A stretch of DNA of 64,000 nt from Marinobacter sp. SS5-14b (lineage in GTDB: Bacteria > Pseudomonadota > Gammaproteobacteria > Pseudomonadales > Oleiphilaceae), in the NCBI RefSeq assembly GCF_030541005.1, contig NZ_JASSVM010000002.1:372001-436000 (forward strand). Direction: 5' to 3'. The translations under genes and the position numbers were made by a program. Shown in pieces: positions 1-8,787 of this stretch (positions are counted from its first letter, which is position 1; each line of letters opens with the position of its first letter). The notes under the pieces are model-generated. The model did no database searches. It had not been told where the DNA came from and saw only the letters and a list, made by a program, of their open reading frames with translations.

Positions 1-2
1 AG

Positions 3-2363
3 CAGGTAGCGATCGATGGCGGCCGGTTGCTGTTCAGGGATTTCAGTCAGGAGCAGCCGGCCGAGTTTCAGATTGCCCCGCTGGATCTGACGATCAGCGA
101 TCTCGCGACCTGGCCAAGAGGTGACAACGACAGCCGGTATTCAGTGATGGCGGCTCTGGGCTCGCAGACCATCGAGTGGGAGGGAGAGCTGAGCGTGAAC
201 CCGCTGTATTCCGAGGGCCGGCTCAAATTTTCCGATATTGGTTACGGCACCCTGGCGCACTTTCTGGCACCACACCTGCCGTGGCAGTTGCGGGATGGTT
301 ACCTGACGGTGGAGTCCGATTACTGGCTGTCGAACGATAATGGCTTTGAGCTGGTGACGTCTAACGGCATGCTGAACATCCGAGACCTGGCGGTTGCGCT
401 CGCTGCAGGTGATGCAGAGCCCGCGCTGACGACTTCGGCCCTGTCTGTGGAAGGTGTTGGCTTTGATCTGTCCTCCCGTGAAGCGCGTGTTGGCATGGTT
501 TCGCTTGATCAGCCGTTTGTCTCGACCACCCGGGACGCCGAAGGCGGAATTGACTGGCTCGACTCATTACCGGCCAGTGAGCCGGAACCCGAAGCGGCGC
601 AAAGTAACCCGGAACCTGGCGCAGCTTTTCGCTGGTCGGTACAGGGGCTGGAGCTGAACGAGGGCCGGGTACGTTGGCGGGATCGGGCGACGGAGCAGCC
701 GGCGGAGGTCGAGCTGGTTGATCTGGCAGTCACCCTGGGTGGGCTTTCGCATCAGATGGACGAGCCTGTGTCGTACAGTGTGTCGACCGCGCTGGCCAGT
801 GGCGGCCAGTTCACCGCTAACGGTCAGGTCACCCCGGCTCCTTTCAACTTTGAGGCCGCGCTTTCTGGCACAGATATAGCTCTGGCGGTTGCTGAACCTT
901 ACCTGCAGCTGGGCGCCAACCTGTCGGTGGCCGACGGCAAGCTGGGGTTTGATGGCAATCTCGATCTCGATGGTCAGGACGATCCCGTTACCGGTACCTT
1001 CAGTGGGACGGCGCAGATCGCCGGCATGGATCTTCGGCTGCCCGATGACGAAGGCCGGCTGGTGTCCTGGCAGTTGCTCAGGCTCGCACCGGTTGAGTTC
1101 AACGTGAATCCCGCCCGGCTTGAGATTGGCACCGTCACTTTGGCCCAGCCATCGGTCAACATCGTGCGCTCGGCCCAGGGTCTCCATAATGTCGAGCGGA
1201 TTGCCCGGGCCACTCCGGAGTCGGTTGATCAGACGGCTGAAAATCAGGCAGCCAGCGCAAAAGAAGGGGCAGAGATTGCTGAGTCCTCCGGGCCGGCGTT
1301 TATCTTCCGGGTGGGTGAGCTGTTGATTGAAGACGGGGCGGTTGGCTATACAGACCGGACTCTGGAGCCAGTGTTCAGCACCACGTTTGATGCGCTTTCC
1401 GGCTCTGTGACCGGCATCAGCAATGTGCCCCCGCAAGAAGGGCAAGTCAGTTTGCGGGGTCAGCTGGCCGGTGGCGCGCCGGTGATGTTTGAGGGAACCC
1501 TGGGCGCCCTGGGTACTGAAGAACCCAGCGACCTGCAGCTGACCATGAATGATCTGGCACTGCCGGTATTATCACCTTACCTTGGCCGATATCTGGGTTA
1601 TGCGGTGGACGGTGGCAAGTTGATGCTCGCGCTGGATTATGAGATTACTGGTACCCGGCTCAAAGCCTCCAATCAGGTGGTTCTGGACCGCATGCAGCTG
1701 GGCCAGTCAGTGGCCAGTGAAGATGCGGTCAATGCGCCGGTCAAACTTGGCCTGGCCCTGCTCACAGACCGTGACGGCGTCATTGAGGTGGATCTGCCGA
1801 TCGAGGGTGACATGAGCGACCCTCAGTTCAGCGTGGGGCAGATTGTCATGCGCGCCTTTGTTAATCTGATGGTTAAAGCTGCGGCCTCGCCGTTCAGCAT
1901 GTTGGGTTCATTGGCGGATCTGGCGGGCCTGAGCAGTGAGGAGCTGGGTCGGGTAAGCTTTGTGCCTGGCCGCGTAGAACTGGCAACGGGTGAGGCGGAA
2001 AAGCTCTCTGCCTTGGCCAAGGCGATGAACGACCGGCCAGATCTGCTGTTGAATATCCGGGGTGGTATTGCACCGGAGGCCGATGGCCTTGCGCTGTTGC
2101 GAGAACAAATGGCCGCTTCAGGCGAGGCGCTCACGGAAGAAGCCTGGGCCCAGGCCCGGCAGGCGTTTCTGTCCGGTGAGCGACAGTTGCCACCGGAGGC
2201 TTTGGGGCAGCTGGCGGCTCAGCGGGGGCGGGCGGTTCGGCAGCTGCTGGAAAGCACCCACGGTGTCCCCGGGGAACAGTTGTTTACGCTTGATCCGGCC
2301 CGGCAAGCGGAACTGGATGGTCAGGGTAATGTGATTGTGCCGTTTACCCTGGATGTCCGCTAA
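3..2363 (+). CDS. DUF748 domain-containing protein (5' partial)
   Basis: The reading frame is open to the left edge of the window, so the N-terminus is missing and at least 787 residues remain. The sequence has repeated AsmA/DUF748-like blocks of the type GGxLxxxD (for example VAIDGGRLLFRDFS at the edge, LLIEDGAVGYTDRT later). It ends in a region resembling an OmpA-like fold (FVPGRVELATGEAEKLSALA). DUF748 proteins belong to the AsmA-like envelope proteins, which are large beta-rich proteins anchored in the inner membrane and implicated in envelope lipid homeostasis. The exact role of this one is not known. It is followed 23 bp downstream by yfbR on the same strand, so the two may be co-transcribed. 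Confidence 0.85.
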   Translation, partial: QVAIDGGRLLFRDFSQEQPAEFQIAPLDLTISDLATWPRGDNDSRYSVMAALGSQTIEWEGELSVNPLYSEGRLKFSDIGYGTLAHFLAPHLPWQLRDGYLTVESDYWLSNDNGFELVTSNGMLNIRDLAVALAAGDAEPALTTSALSVEGVGFDLSSREARVGMVSLDQPFVSTTRDAEGGIDWLDSLPASEPEPEAAQSNPEPGAAFRWSVQGLELNEGRVRWRDRATEQPAEVELVDLAVTLGGLSHQMDEPVSYSVSTALASGGQFTANGQVTPAPFNFEAALSGTDIALAVAEPYLQLGANLSVADGKLGFDGNLDLDGQDDPVTGTFSGTAQIAGMDLRLPDDEGRLVSWQLLRLAPVEFNVNPARLEIGTVTLAQPSVNIVRSAQGLHNVERIARATPESVDQTAENQAASAKEGAEIAESSGPAFIFRVGELLIEDGAVGYTDRTLEPVFSTTFDALSGSVTGISNVPPQEGQVSLRGQLAGGAPVMFEGTLGALGTEEPSDLQLTMNDLALPVLSPYLGRYLGYAVDGGKLMLALDYEITGTRLKASNQVVLDRMQLGQSVASEDAVNAPVKLGLALLTDRDGVIEVDLPIEGDMSDPQFSVGQIVMRAFVNLMVKAAASPFSMLGSLADLAGLSSEELGRVSFVPGRVELATGEAEKLSALAKAMNDRPDLLLNIRGGIAPEADGLALLREQMAASGEALTEEAWAQARQAFLSGERQLPPEALGQLAAQRGRAVRQLLESTHGVPGEQLFTLDPARQAELDGQGNVIVPFTLDVR

Positions 2364-2386
2364 CCCGTGTCTGAACAGGAAAATCC

Positions 2387-2995
2387 ATGGCCAGTTTGAA
2401 AGTTCGTGCCACCAGCCATTTTTTTGCGTATGTCTCGCGCCTGCGTTGGATCAAGCGCTGGGGACTGATGCGCAATGCCATTGAAGAGAACGTGGCTACA
2501 CACTCCTGGGAAGTGGCGACCATCGCCCATGCGCTGGCTCTGATTCGCAACCGGTATTTCGGGGGGCAGGTCAATGCCGACCGTATTGCCGCCGCAGCCT
2601 TGTATCACGATGCCACCGAGGTGATCACGGGCGATATGCCAACGCCGGTCAAGTACCACTCGAAGGTGATGCGGGAAGCCTTTGGTGATATCGAGCACAA
2701 GGCAGAAGCCGAGTTGCTGGCGCTGTTGCCGGACGATCTCAGGGCGGATTTTGCACCCTATGTGCGTGAGTCGCAGCTTGCTGAGGCCGAAAGCGAGTTG
2801 ATCAAGGCGGCAGACCGCCTGTCAGCGCTACTGAAGTGCCGGGCCGAGATCCAGACCGGTAACACAGAGTTTCTGCCGGCGGCGGAGCAAATTCTCCACC
2901 GCCTGCAAGTACAGGCCTTGCCGGAGGTGCTGTACTTCCTGGAAGTCTTTGCACCCAGTTACGAGCGACCACTGGACCACTTGCTGGGCGAGTGA
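2387..2995 (+). CDS. yfbR: 5'-deoxynucleotidase YfbR (HD domain)
   Basis: A 202-residue HD-superfamily phosphohydrolase closely resembling E. coli YfbR, which removes phosphate from deoxyribonucleoside 5'-monophosphates in the cytoplasm. Visible family hallmarks are SHFFAYVSRLRWIKRWGLMRN at the N-terminus, the metal-binding ENVATHSWEVA histidine, and the YHDATEV HD motif followed by TGDMPTPVKYH. Length matches the family (about 200 residues). The ATG is preceded by AGGA at 5-base spacing, which supports this start. The stop lies 23 bases from the end of the convergent SPFH gene. Confidence 0.93.
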   Translation: MASLKVRATSHFFAYVSRLRWIKRWGLMRNAIEENVATHSWEVATIAHALALIRNRYFGGQVNADRIAAAALYHDATEVITGDMPTPVKYHSKVMREAFGDIEHKAEAELLALLPDDLRADFAPYVRESQLAEAESELIKAADRLSALLKCRAEIQTGNTEFLPAAEQILHRLQVQALPEVLYFLEVFAPSYERPLDHLLGE

Positions 2996-3018
2996 TCGCT
3001 GGCAGGTGCGGTGCTGAA

Positions 3019-4038
3019 TCAGTTGTTGCCTGCAGAGCCAATCATACCGCCGCGCAAGCCGCTGCGAACGGCGTCTTCCGGGCTGCCCGCCAGCTCACGG
3101 AACATGCCCATGGAACCCAGCAACGCTGTGGATTCATAAGGCACAAACACCCGTTCGCCGTCTTTCGCCATGGTTGGCAGCACCTTGATGTAGCTCTGGC
3201 CCAGCAGGTAGCCGATAACGGTCTGCTTGTTTTCCTCGGACTCGCCGATGGCACTCAGCACCAGCCGGATGGACTCCTGCTCACCCTGGGCGCGCAGGAT
3301 GGCGGATTCCTTGTCGCCCTGAGCGTTCAGAATAGCGGATTCGCGCTGGCCCTGGGCCATGGCAATGGCGGCGGATTTCTCGCCTTCCGCCTCGGTGACG
3401 GTGGCCCGGCGTTTACGCTCAGCCGCCATCTGCAGGCGCATGGCCTCTTCTACTTCCTCCGGCATGCTGATGTCCTGAACTTCTACCCGGGTCAGCTTGA
3501 CCCCCCATTTGGAGGCGGCTTCTTCCATTTCGGCCTGAATGGCGCTGTTGACCTCGCTGCGGGATTCAAACAGCTTGTCCAGCTCCATCTTGCCCACCAC
3601 CGAACGCAGGGTGGTTTTGGCCAGCACCTCGACAGCCTGGCTCATGTTGGCGACTTCATACACGGCCCGGCGCGGGTCGATGATCTGGTAATACAGCGCA
3701 CCGTTGATTTTTACCGTGACGTTGTCGGTGGTCACCACCGGCTGGCCGGGAAAGTCCATCACCGTTTCCCGGCGATCGATGCGGATCTCGTCACTGGTGA
3801 CGGGGTGATACTCATCGCCCATGCGCATGTAGCGGATCATGCTGATCGGGCGGGGTTTCTCGATGAACGGAATGATGATGTTGATGCCGCTTTCCAGTAC
3901 GCGGTTGAACGAACCCAGCCGTTCAATCACCATCACTTCAGACTGCCGGATAATCACCAGTCCTTTGGCGATGATGAAAATACCGACGGCGACAACGATC
4001 AGGCTGATCACCAGACCGGGGGTGATAAATGCTTCCAT
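3019..4038 (-). CDS. SPFH/band 7 domain protein (paraslipin type)
   Basis: A 339-residue SPFH protein with one N-terminal membrane segment (about residues 6-28, PGLVISLIVVAVGIFIIAKG). The band-7 domain follows (VMVIERLGSFNRVLESGINIIIPFIEKPR), then an alanine/glutamate-rich coiled coil (AAERKRRATVTEAEGEKSAAIAM) and a glycine-rich tail. Paraslipins form oligomeric membrane scaffolds and usually pair with an NfeD protein. That gene is immediately upstream here, with stop and start 2 bases apart. This gene pair is typical of membrane microdomain or quality-control modules; the cellular target is not visible from the sequence. Confidence 0.92.
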   Translation of the reverse strand: MEAFITPGLVISLIVVAVGIFIIAKGLVIIRQSEVMVIERLGSFNRVLESGINIIIPFIEKPRPISMIRYMRMGDEYHPVTSDEIRIDRRETVMDFPGQPVVTTDNVTVKINGALYYQIIDPRRAVYEVANMSQAVEVLAKTTLRSVVGKMELDKLFESRSEVNSAIQAEMEEAASKWGVKLTRVEVQDISMPEEVEEAMRLQMAAERKRRATVTEAEGEKSAAIAMAQGQRESAILNAQGDKESAILRAQGEQESIRLVLSAIGESEENKQTVIGYLLGQSYIKVLPTMAKDGERVFVPYESTALLGSMGMFRELAGSPEDAVRSGLRGGMIGSAGNN

Positions 4039-4040
4039 GT

Positions 4041-4502
4041 TTACGGTTCCTTGTGGGGTGATGTGAGATGCACGATGGCGGTGGTGCCATCAAAGGTTTC
4101 AAAGACCACCTGGGTACCTGCCGGTAGGCTCGGGCTGCTGCCATCTTCCAGTTTCAGTCGATAGAAGTCGCCGTTGATCTTGATGCCGGTGGCGCCGTCA
4201 AAATCACGGAGCAGTGTCTGGTAACGTTTGCCGTGCTCCACGCCCGTGCCCGTGGTGCCATAGGCAACCCCTTTGGGCGAGAATCTGGGCCGTATCCAGC
4301 GGATAGCGACCGGCACCAGAATGCCGGACAGCGCCCCCATAGCCACCAGCTGCCATTCAAACGAAGCGCCAAGAAAGGCCACCAGTGCGGTTCCTGCCGC
4401 AGCCACACCCAGGGCCAGCAACAGCAGGACTCCGGAGGTCAGTTCGGCGAGGCCCAACACCAGGGCCAGAATCAGCCAGAAGTGGGTAAGACTCCATTCC
4501 AT
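4041..4502 (-). CDS. NfeD family membrane protein
   Basis: A short NfeD-like protein of about 153 residues. It has three or four hydrophobic segments (LTHFWLILALVLGLAELTSG; LLLLALGVAAAGTALVAFLG; LVAMGALSGILVPVAI) followed by a soluble OB-fold-like C-terminus (GATGIKINGDFYRLKLEDGS...GTQVVFETFDGTTAIV). It is the short form without a ClpP-class protease domain. It precedes the SPFH gene with a 2-base gap, so the two are an operon. The start is uncertain: an ATG at 4514 lacks a ribosome site, whereas the ATG at 4502 follows TGGAA at 6-7 bases and is preferred here. Confidence 0.88.
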   Translation of the reverse strand: MEWSLTHFWLILALVLGLAELTSGVLLLLALGVAAAGTALVAFLGASFEWQLVAMGALSGILVPVAIRWIRPRFSPKGVAYGTTGTGVEHGKRYQTLLRDFDGATGIKINGDFYRLKLEDGSSPSLPAGTQVVFETFDGTTAIVHLTSPHKEP

Positions 4503-4729
4503 AGTCAGTTCCATCAAGTAGGCGTGAATTCAGAGTATCCGCGATTGTAACCAATGCGCCTGCTGGCGTCTGTGCTTCGGGACGCGGACTGGCCGGAAAA
4601 TGTGAAAGTGGCCGGAGCGCCCGGCGCGGGCCGCACCTGATGCCATTTTGCCCCGCTTGCTACCTGTTACAGTGCCGGAGTACTAAAGTGTCTGCATCCG
4701 TTGCAACAACAAGACTGAGGGTCGTATTG

Positions 4730-5545
4730 ATGAAAGATCTTAACAACAAAGTGGCCGTGGTCACCGGCGCCGGTTCCGGTATTGGTCGGGCCCTCGCCAG
4801 TGTTCTGGCTGCCAGGGGCTGCCGGCTGGCGATTTCTGATGTTAACGAAGCCGGTTTGGCTGAAACGGTCGCAGCGTGTGGCGGTGCCGAAGTACGATCC
4901 TACGTCCTGGATGTGTCCGACCGTGACGCTATTTACGCCCATGCCGAGCAGGTACGGGCAGACTTTGGCCAGGTTAACCTGGTGATTAACAACGCCGGTG
5001 TGGCGCTGTCTGCCACCGTGCGGGAGATGACGGACGACGATTTCAAATGGGTTATGGACATCGACTTCTGGGGCGTTGCCCACGGTACGCGCGCATTCCT
5101 GCCGCATCTGATTGCCTCCGGTGATGGTCATGTTGTGAATATTTCCAGCGTGTTTGGCCTTATCGGTGTGCCCAAGCAGAGTGCCTACAACGCGGCCAAG
5201 TTTGCCGTGCGCGGGTTTACCGAATCTCTGCGCCAGGAAATGAAACTGGAAAACCAGCCGGTGCAGGTGAGCTGTGTGCATCCGGGTGGTATTCGCACCA
5301 ACATTGCCAATTCCGCCCGCATGGGTAAATCCGAAAACGGTGAAGCCCAACGCAAAGGCTTCGATAAGATTGCCATGACCACCCCGAACAAGGCTGCGGA
5401 AATCATCGTCAGAGGCATCCTGAAAAACGAATCCCGCATTCTGGTGGGCCCGGATGCCTGGGGGATTGATGCCATCAACCGGCTGCTGGGTTCCGCGTAC
5501 CAACCGCTGGTTGAGCGTTTTTCACGGAAGAATCTGTACGTCTGA
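4730..5545 (+). CDS. Short-chain dehydrogenase/reductase (SDR)
   Basis: A 271-residue classical SDR that would use NAD(P) for reversible alcohol/ketone oxidation. The cofactor motif TGAGSGIGRA is near residue 15, NNAGV near residue 88, the catalytic Ser in NISSVFG and the catalytic YxxxK in YNAAK near residue 160. The start was moved to MKDLNNK because GAGG lies about 9 bases upstream and the Rossmann strand follows directly; an earlier in-frame ATG at 4640 would add an unlike 30-residue leader. The C-terminal part (RKNLYV end, GPDAWGIDAINRLLG) resembles acetoin-dehydrogenase-like SDRs of marine gammaproteobacteria. The substrate is unknown. Confidence 0.88.
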   Translation: MKDLNNKVAVVTGAGSGIGRALASVLAARGCRLAISDVNEAGLAETVAACGGAEVRSYVLDVSDRDAIYAHAEQVRADFGQVNLVINNAGVALSATVREMTDDDFKWVMDIDFWGVAHGTRAFLPHLIASGDGHVVNISSVFGLIGVPKQSAYNAAKFAVRGFTESLRQEMKLENQPVQVSCVHPGGIRTNIANSARMGKSENGEAQRKGFDKIAMTTPNKAAEIIVRGILKNESRILVGPDAWGIDAINRLLGSAYQPLVERFSRKNLYV

Positions 5546-5638
5546 TCCGGAAAGGCGGTTTTCCTGTTTATTCTGGCTGTCTATTTTACAGCCAGTTCAG
5601 AGGGTCTATACTCGAGGCTGATCCAAGGAAGAGTCAGC

Positions 5639-6760
5639 ATGAAACCATCAAAACACCCCGATCTGGGCGCGACGCTGGAACAGAGCCGCTCAGGTCTGCG
5701 GGATAACCACCGCCGGTCACTCACCTGGCTTTTGTTTGTCATCACCGGTTCTGCGCTGGCGGTGTTTGGCGTGCTGCAGTTTTTCAACGGTTATCCGTGG
5801 GTGTCTGCGGCCGAGCTGCTGGCCAGCGCCATACTGTTGATCGGTGCAGTTCGTCTTAAAACCACACCCCATTTGCAGCAGTGGATCTACCTCTACCTGG
5901 TATCGGTCTTCTCGTTTTTTATGATCATCATGTTGTTGCCAGAGGCCTCTATCGCGGCTTTTGTCTGGGTATTGATGATGCCGGTAATGGCTTACCTGTT
6001 GTTAGGAAAAGATGAAGGGCTGATCCTGAGTATGCCGTTCATGGTGCTCGGTTTGGTTATTTATTACTTCTTCCTTGAAGAGGTGGGCAGTGCTCGTGGC
6101 ATGATCGATCTGCTCAATATGCTGTTATGCGGTGCCTTGATGCAGGTTTTCATGCACATGTATGAGGCTCGCAGAGAAGAAGCCGAGCAGCGTTTGGTTG
6201 AAATGGCCCAAACCGATGCCCTAACCGGCTTGGCTAACCGGGCCAGCTTTCAGGCGACCCTGGCCCGGACCATTGCCGAATGCGATCGAAGTGGTGATGG
6301 CTTTGCCCTGGTGGTGATGGATATTGATCACTTCAAACTGGTCAATGACACGCTTGGTCACGATGCCGGCGATCATGTTCTGCACGATATCGGTAAGTGT
6401 CTGAGCGAACGCCTGCGCACGACCGATTTTGTCGGCCGCCTGGGCGGTGAAGAGTTTGGCCTGATTCTCCGGAATGTAAAGCCGGCGGATGCGTTCGAAC
6501 TGATGGACCAGCTGCGGGAACGTATTGCCCGCCGGGAACTCCGGTACGGTGAAGCCGGGATTCGGGTAACGGCGTCCTTCGGTATTGCTCAGTGGCCGGA
6601 GCATGGCCGCTCCGCTGAAACCCTGTTCTGTGCGGCGGATCGTTGCCTCTACAGCGGTAAGCGGGCAGGCCGTAACCGGGTGCTGCCGGCCGGCCAGGCT
6701 CAGCAGGAAGCCTCGGCAGAAACCCTGGCTGGTGGTGTCGGCGGAATCGGGTATCCTTAG
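5639..6760 (+). CDS. Membrane-anchored diguanylate cyclase (GGDEF)
   Basis: A 373-residue protein that would make c-di-GMP from two GTP at the inner membrane. Five or six hydrophobic segments fill residues about 27-170, forming an unclassified membrane sensor region. The GGDEF domain follows from about residue 185 (TDALTGLANRASF). The active-site signature is GGEEF at about 269-273. An RTTD sequence five residues upstream matches the RxxD inhibitory I-site, so product inhibition is expected. AAGGAAGAG upstream of the ATG supports the start. It appears monocistronic, although the amidotransferase gene starts only 35 bases downstream. Confidence 0.92.
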   Translation: MKPSKHPDLGATLEQSRSGLRDNHRRSLTWLLFVITGSALAVFGVLQFFNGYPWVSAAELLASAILLIGAVRLKTTPHLQQWIYLYLVSVFSFFMIIMLLPEASIAAFVWVLMMPVMAYLLLGKDEGLILSMPFMVLGLVIYYFFLEEVGSARGMIDLLNMLLCGALMQVFMHMYEARREEAEQRLVEMAQTDALTGLANRASFQATLARTIAECDRSGDGFALVVMDIDHFKLVNDTLGHDAGDHVLHDIGKCLSERLRTTDFVGRLGGEEFGLILRNVKPADAFELMDQLRERIARRELRYGEAGIRVTASFGIAQWPEHGRSAETLFCAADRCLYSGKRAGRNRVLPAGQAQQEASAETLAGGVGGIGYP

Positions 6761-6795
6761 GCTGACTGCCCTTTCAGCGAAGGATAAAACTGCCC

Positions 6796-7593
6796 ATGTG
6801 TGAACTGCTGGCCATGAGCGCCAATACCCCCACGGATCTGTGTTTCAGCTTTACCGGCCTGACCCGGCGCGGTGGCGAGACCGGGCCCCACAAGGATGGC
6901 TGGGGCGTCGCGTTTTACGAGGGCAAAGGGGTTCGCTGTTTTCACGATTCCGATGCCAGCGCAAGTTCCCGCCTCGCCCAGGTTGTGCAGACCCACCCGA
7001 TTAAAAGCGAAGTGGCCATCTGCCACATCCGCCAGGCGAATGTTGGCGAGATCTGCCTGGCCAACACCCACCCCTTTATCCGCGAGCTATGGGGCCGGTA
7101 TTGGGTGTTCGCCCATAATGGCCAGCTGTCTGGGTTCCGGGCGGCCGAAGGCTTCTATGGGCCGGTTGGCAGTACCGACAGCGAAGCCCTTTTCTGCGAT
7201 CTGCTCAACCACCTGCGGAGTCACTGCCCGCGTGATGCCTCCGTGGCGCAAGTTGTTGAACGCCTGGTTGAGCTGTCCCGCCGCTATGCCCGCGAAGGTG
7301 TGTTCAATCTGCTGCTCAGTAACGGCGACTGGCTGTTCACCTACTGCACCACCAAGATGGCCAGCATCACTCGCCGTGCGCCCTTCGGCCCGGCCCGCCT
7401 GAAAGACACCGATGTCACGGTGGATTTTGAGGCCGAAACCACGCCCAACGATATCGTCAGCGTGATCGTGACCGAACCGCTCACCACCGATGAAACCTGG
7501 GATATCTATCAGCCCGGAGAGTGGCGCTTGTGGCGCAAAGGTCAGGTGGTTATGACGGGCGGCCCGGAACCCGGGGTCGCTCCCGAACTGTGA
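6796..7593 (+). CDS. Class II glutamine amidotransferase (YafJ-like)
   Basis: A 265-residue Ntn-type amidotransferase domain protein. Cys2 directly after the initiator Met (MCELLAMSANTPTDLCFSF) is the expected catalytic nucleophile once Met is removed. GRGGE-like TRRGGETGPHKDGWGVAFY and HIRQANVGEI fit the YafJ/DUG3-like branch of class II glutamine hydrolases. There is no attached synthase domain, so the ammonia acceptor is unknown; DUG3-type proteins act on gamma-glutamyl compounds. Length is normal for the stand-alone family (about 255-270 residues). Confidence 0.9.
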   Translation: MCELLAMSANTPTDLCFSFTGLTRRGGETGPHKDGWGVAFYEGKGVRCFHDSDASASSRLAQVVQTHPIKSEVAICHIRQANVGEICLANTHPFIRELWGRYWVFAHNGQLSGFRAAEGFYGPVGSTDSEALFCDLLNHLRSHCPRDASVAQVVERLVELSRRYAREGVFNLLLSNGDWLFTYCTTKMASITRRAPFGPARLKDTDVTVDFEAETTPNDIVSVIVTEPLTTDETWDIYQPGEWRLWRKGQVVMTGGPEPGVAPEL

Positions 7594-7716
7594 TCTGATC
7601 GTGCTTTTCCCTACCCCGTCTCAACCCTTTGGCGGATGGCTGGTCTATGCCCTGGCATTAGGATGATGCCAAGTGCTTTGCCCAATGGCAGTATCAGAAC
7701 AAGAAAGGGACTTTCC

Positions 7717-8787
7717 ATGCCTGCATCCAACCTGTCCGTAACGCTCGCCCGGCATCCGGCCGAGCTGCTCGACTTCCCGGGAGCTCCGGAAGCCGGGCAG
7801 TGCGATCCGCGAACGTCTGAACAACTCATACGCCAGCATGGTAGTCAGTCCAGCAGCTATTTCGCCTTGCAACCCGCTTGCCGTCATTACCACAGTCCGG
7901 GCCTGGGGTTTGTACCTTACGTGCCGGTGTCGGTCTTTGGTCAACGGGTAAATGTTGTGCCTACCCGTCCCCTGGCTTCAAGCCATGCCATGGCAGCATT
8001 GCTGCAGGAGTTTGAGCAGAACCTGCCCGGGCAACCGATGTATGTGGGTGTCGACGAGCCGGTGCTCAAACCGCTGCAGTCCATGGGCTACGATGCCACC
8101 ATGATGGGTACCGAGTTTTCGGTAGACCTGGCCGGGTTTTCTGTACGCGGTAAAGCCATGAAGCAACTTCGCCATGCCCGCAACCTGCACCGGCGTTGCG
8201 CGGTCTCGGTTGTCGAGCAGCAAGGGCAGGACGTGAACTGGCATCAGGAGGCCGGTGTGTCTGAAGCCTGGCGAGAGCGCAAGGCGGTGAAAGAGCGAGA
8301 GCTGGGTTTGCTGACCCGGCCGCCGGTGTTCAACGATGAATGGGGTGTCCGTAAGTTCTATGCTTACATTGATGACAAGCTCGCCGGCTATGTGTTCTTT
8401 GACCCCTGGTTTCAGGATGGTCAGGTGGCCGGTTACTGCGCCAATATTTTGCGAGCATCGCCAGAGATGAATCGTCTGGGCGTGCTGGACCACATCGTAC
8501 TTCAGGCCATGAGCCAGTTCCGAAGCGAGGGCGTACCCGAGGTGTCTCTGGGTATTGCTCCGCTGCACGGTGTGCGGCCTTGGGCCGGTGACCGTCAAGG
8601 GTTGCGTTGGGTTCAGCATGGTCTTTACCGCTACGGCAACCGGCTGTATGCCTTTGCTCCCCTTGCGTATCACAAATCCCGTTATCGGGGCCGGGAAACA
8701 CCCTGGTTCGTCTGCGCACGGAACATGAGCAGTGTTCGTGTGATTGCTACGCTTCTCAAGGGAACCGGCCTGCTACCCATACCATGA
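7717..8787 (+). CDS. DUF2156 domain protein (MprF/FemAB-like acyltransferase fold)
   Basis: A 356-residue soluble protein matching the DUF2156 family, related to the catalytic domain of phosphatidylglycerol lysyltransferase MprF. Supporting stretches are GKAMKQLRHARNLHRR, AWRERKAVKERELGLLTRPP, a YAYIDDKLAGYVFFDPW strand pair and NRLGVLDHIVLQAM. No membrane flippase part is present, so it may transfer an aminoacyl or acyl group to an unknown acceptor. The start at MPASNLS has AGAAAGGGA about 7 bases upstream; an in-frame ATG at 7636 adds a non-conserved leader. Its stop overlaps the possible start of the LuxR gene in an ATGA arrangement. Confidence 0.8.
   Translation: MPASNLSVTLARHPAELLDFPGAPEAGQCDPRTSEQLIRQHGSQSSSYFALQPACRHYHSPGLGFVPYVPVSVFGQRVNVVPTRPLASSHAMAALLQEFEQNLPGQPMYVGVDEPVLKPLQSMGYDATMMGTEFSVDLAGFSVRGKAMKQLRHARNLHRRCAVSVVEQQGQDVNWHQEAGVSEAWRERKAVKERELGLLTRPPVFNDEWGVRKFYAYIDDKLAGYVFFDPWFQDGQVAGYCANILRASPEMNRLGVLDHIVLQAMSQFRSEGVPEVSLGIAPLHGVRPWAGDRQGLRWVQHGLYRYGNRLYAFAPLAYHKSRYRGRETPWFVCARNMSSVRVIATLLKGTGLLPIP

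Noticed and set aside
567..1445. Long open frame on the minus strand inside the DUF748 gene
   Set aside because: It lies fully opposite a well-conserved DUF748 coding sequence and has low-complexity, unlike-protein composition; it is a codon-bias shadow, as are similar antisense frames elsewhere.
2992..4164. 390-residue plus-strand open frame over the SPFH gene
   Set aside because: Antisense to a clear paraslipin; no recognised motif and histidine-rich shadow composition.
5573..5595. CTGGCTGT/ACAGCCAG hairpin between the SDR and diguanylate cyclase genes as a terminator
   Set aside because: The stem is followed by TTCAG rather than a T-run, so it was not listed as a terminator.
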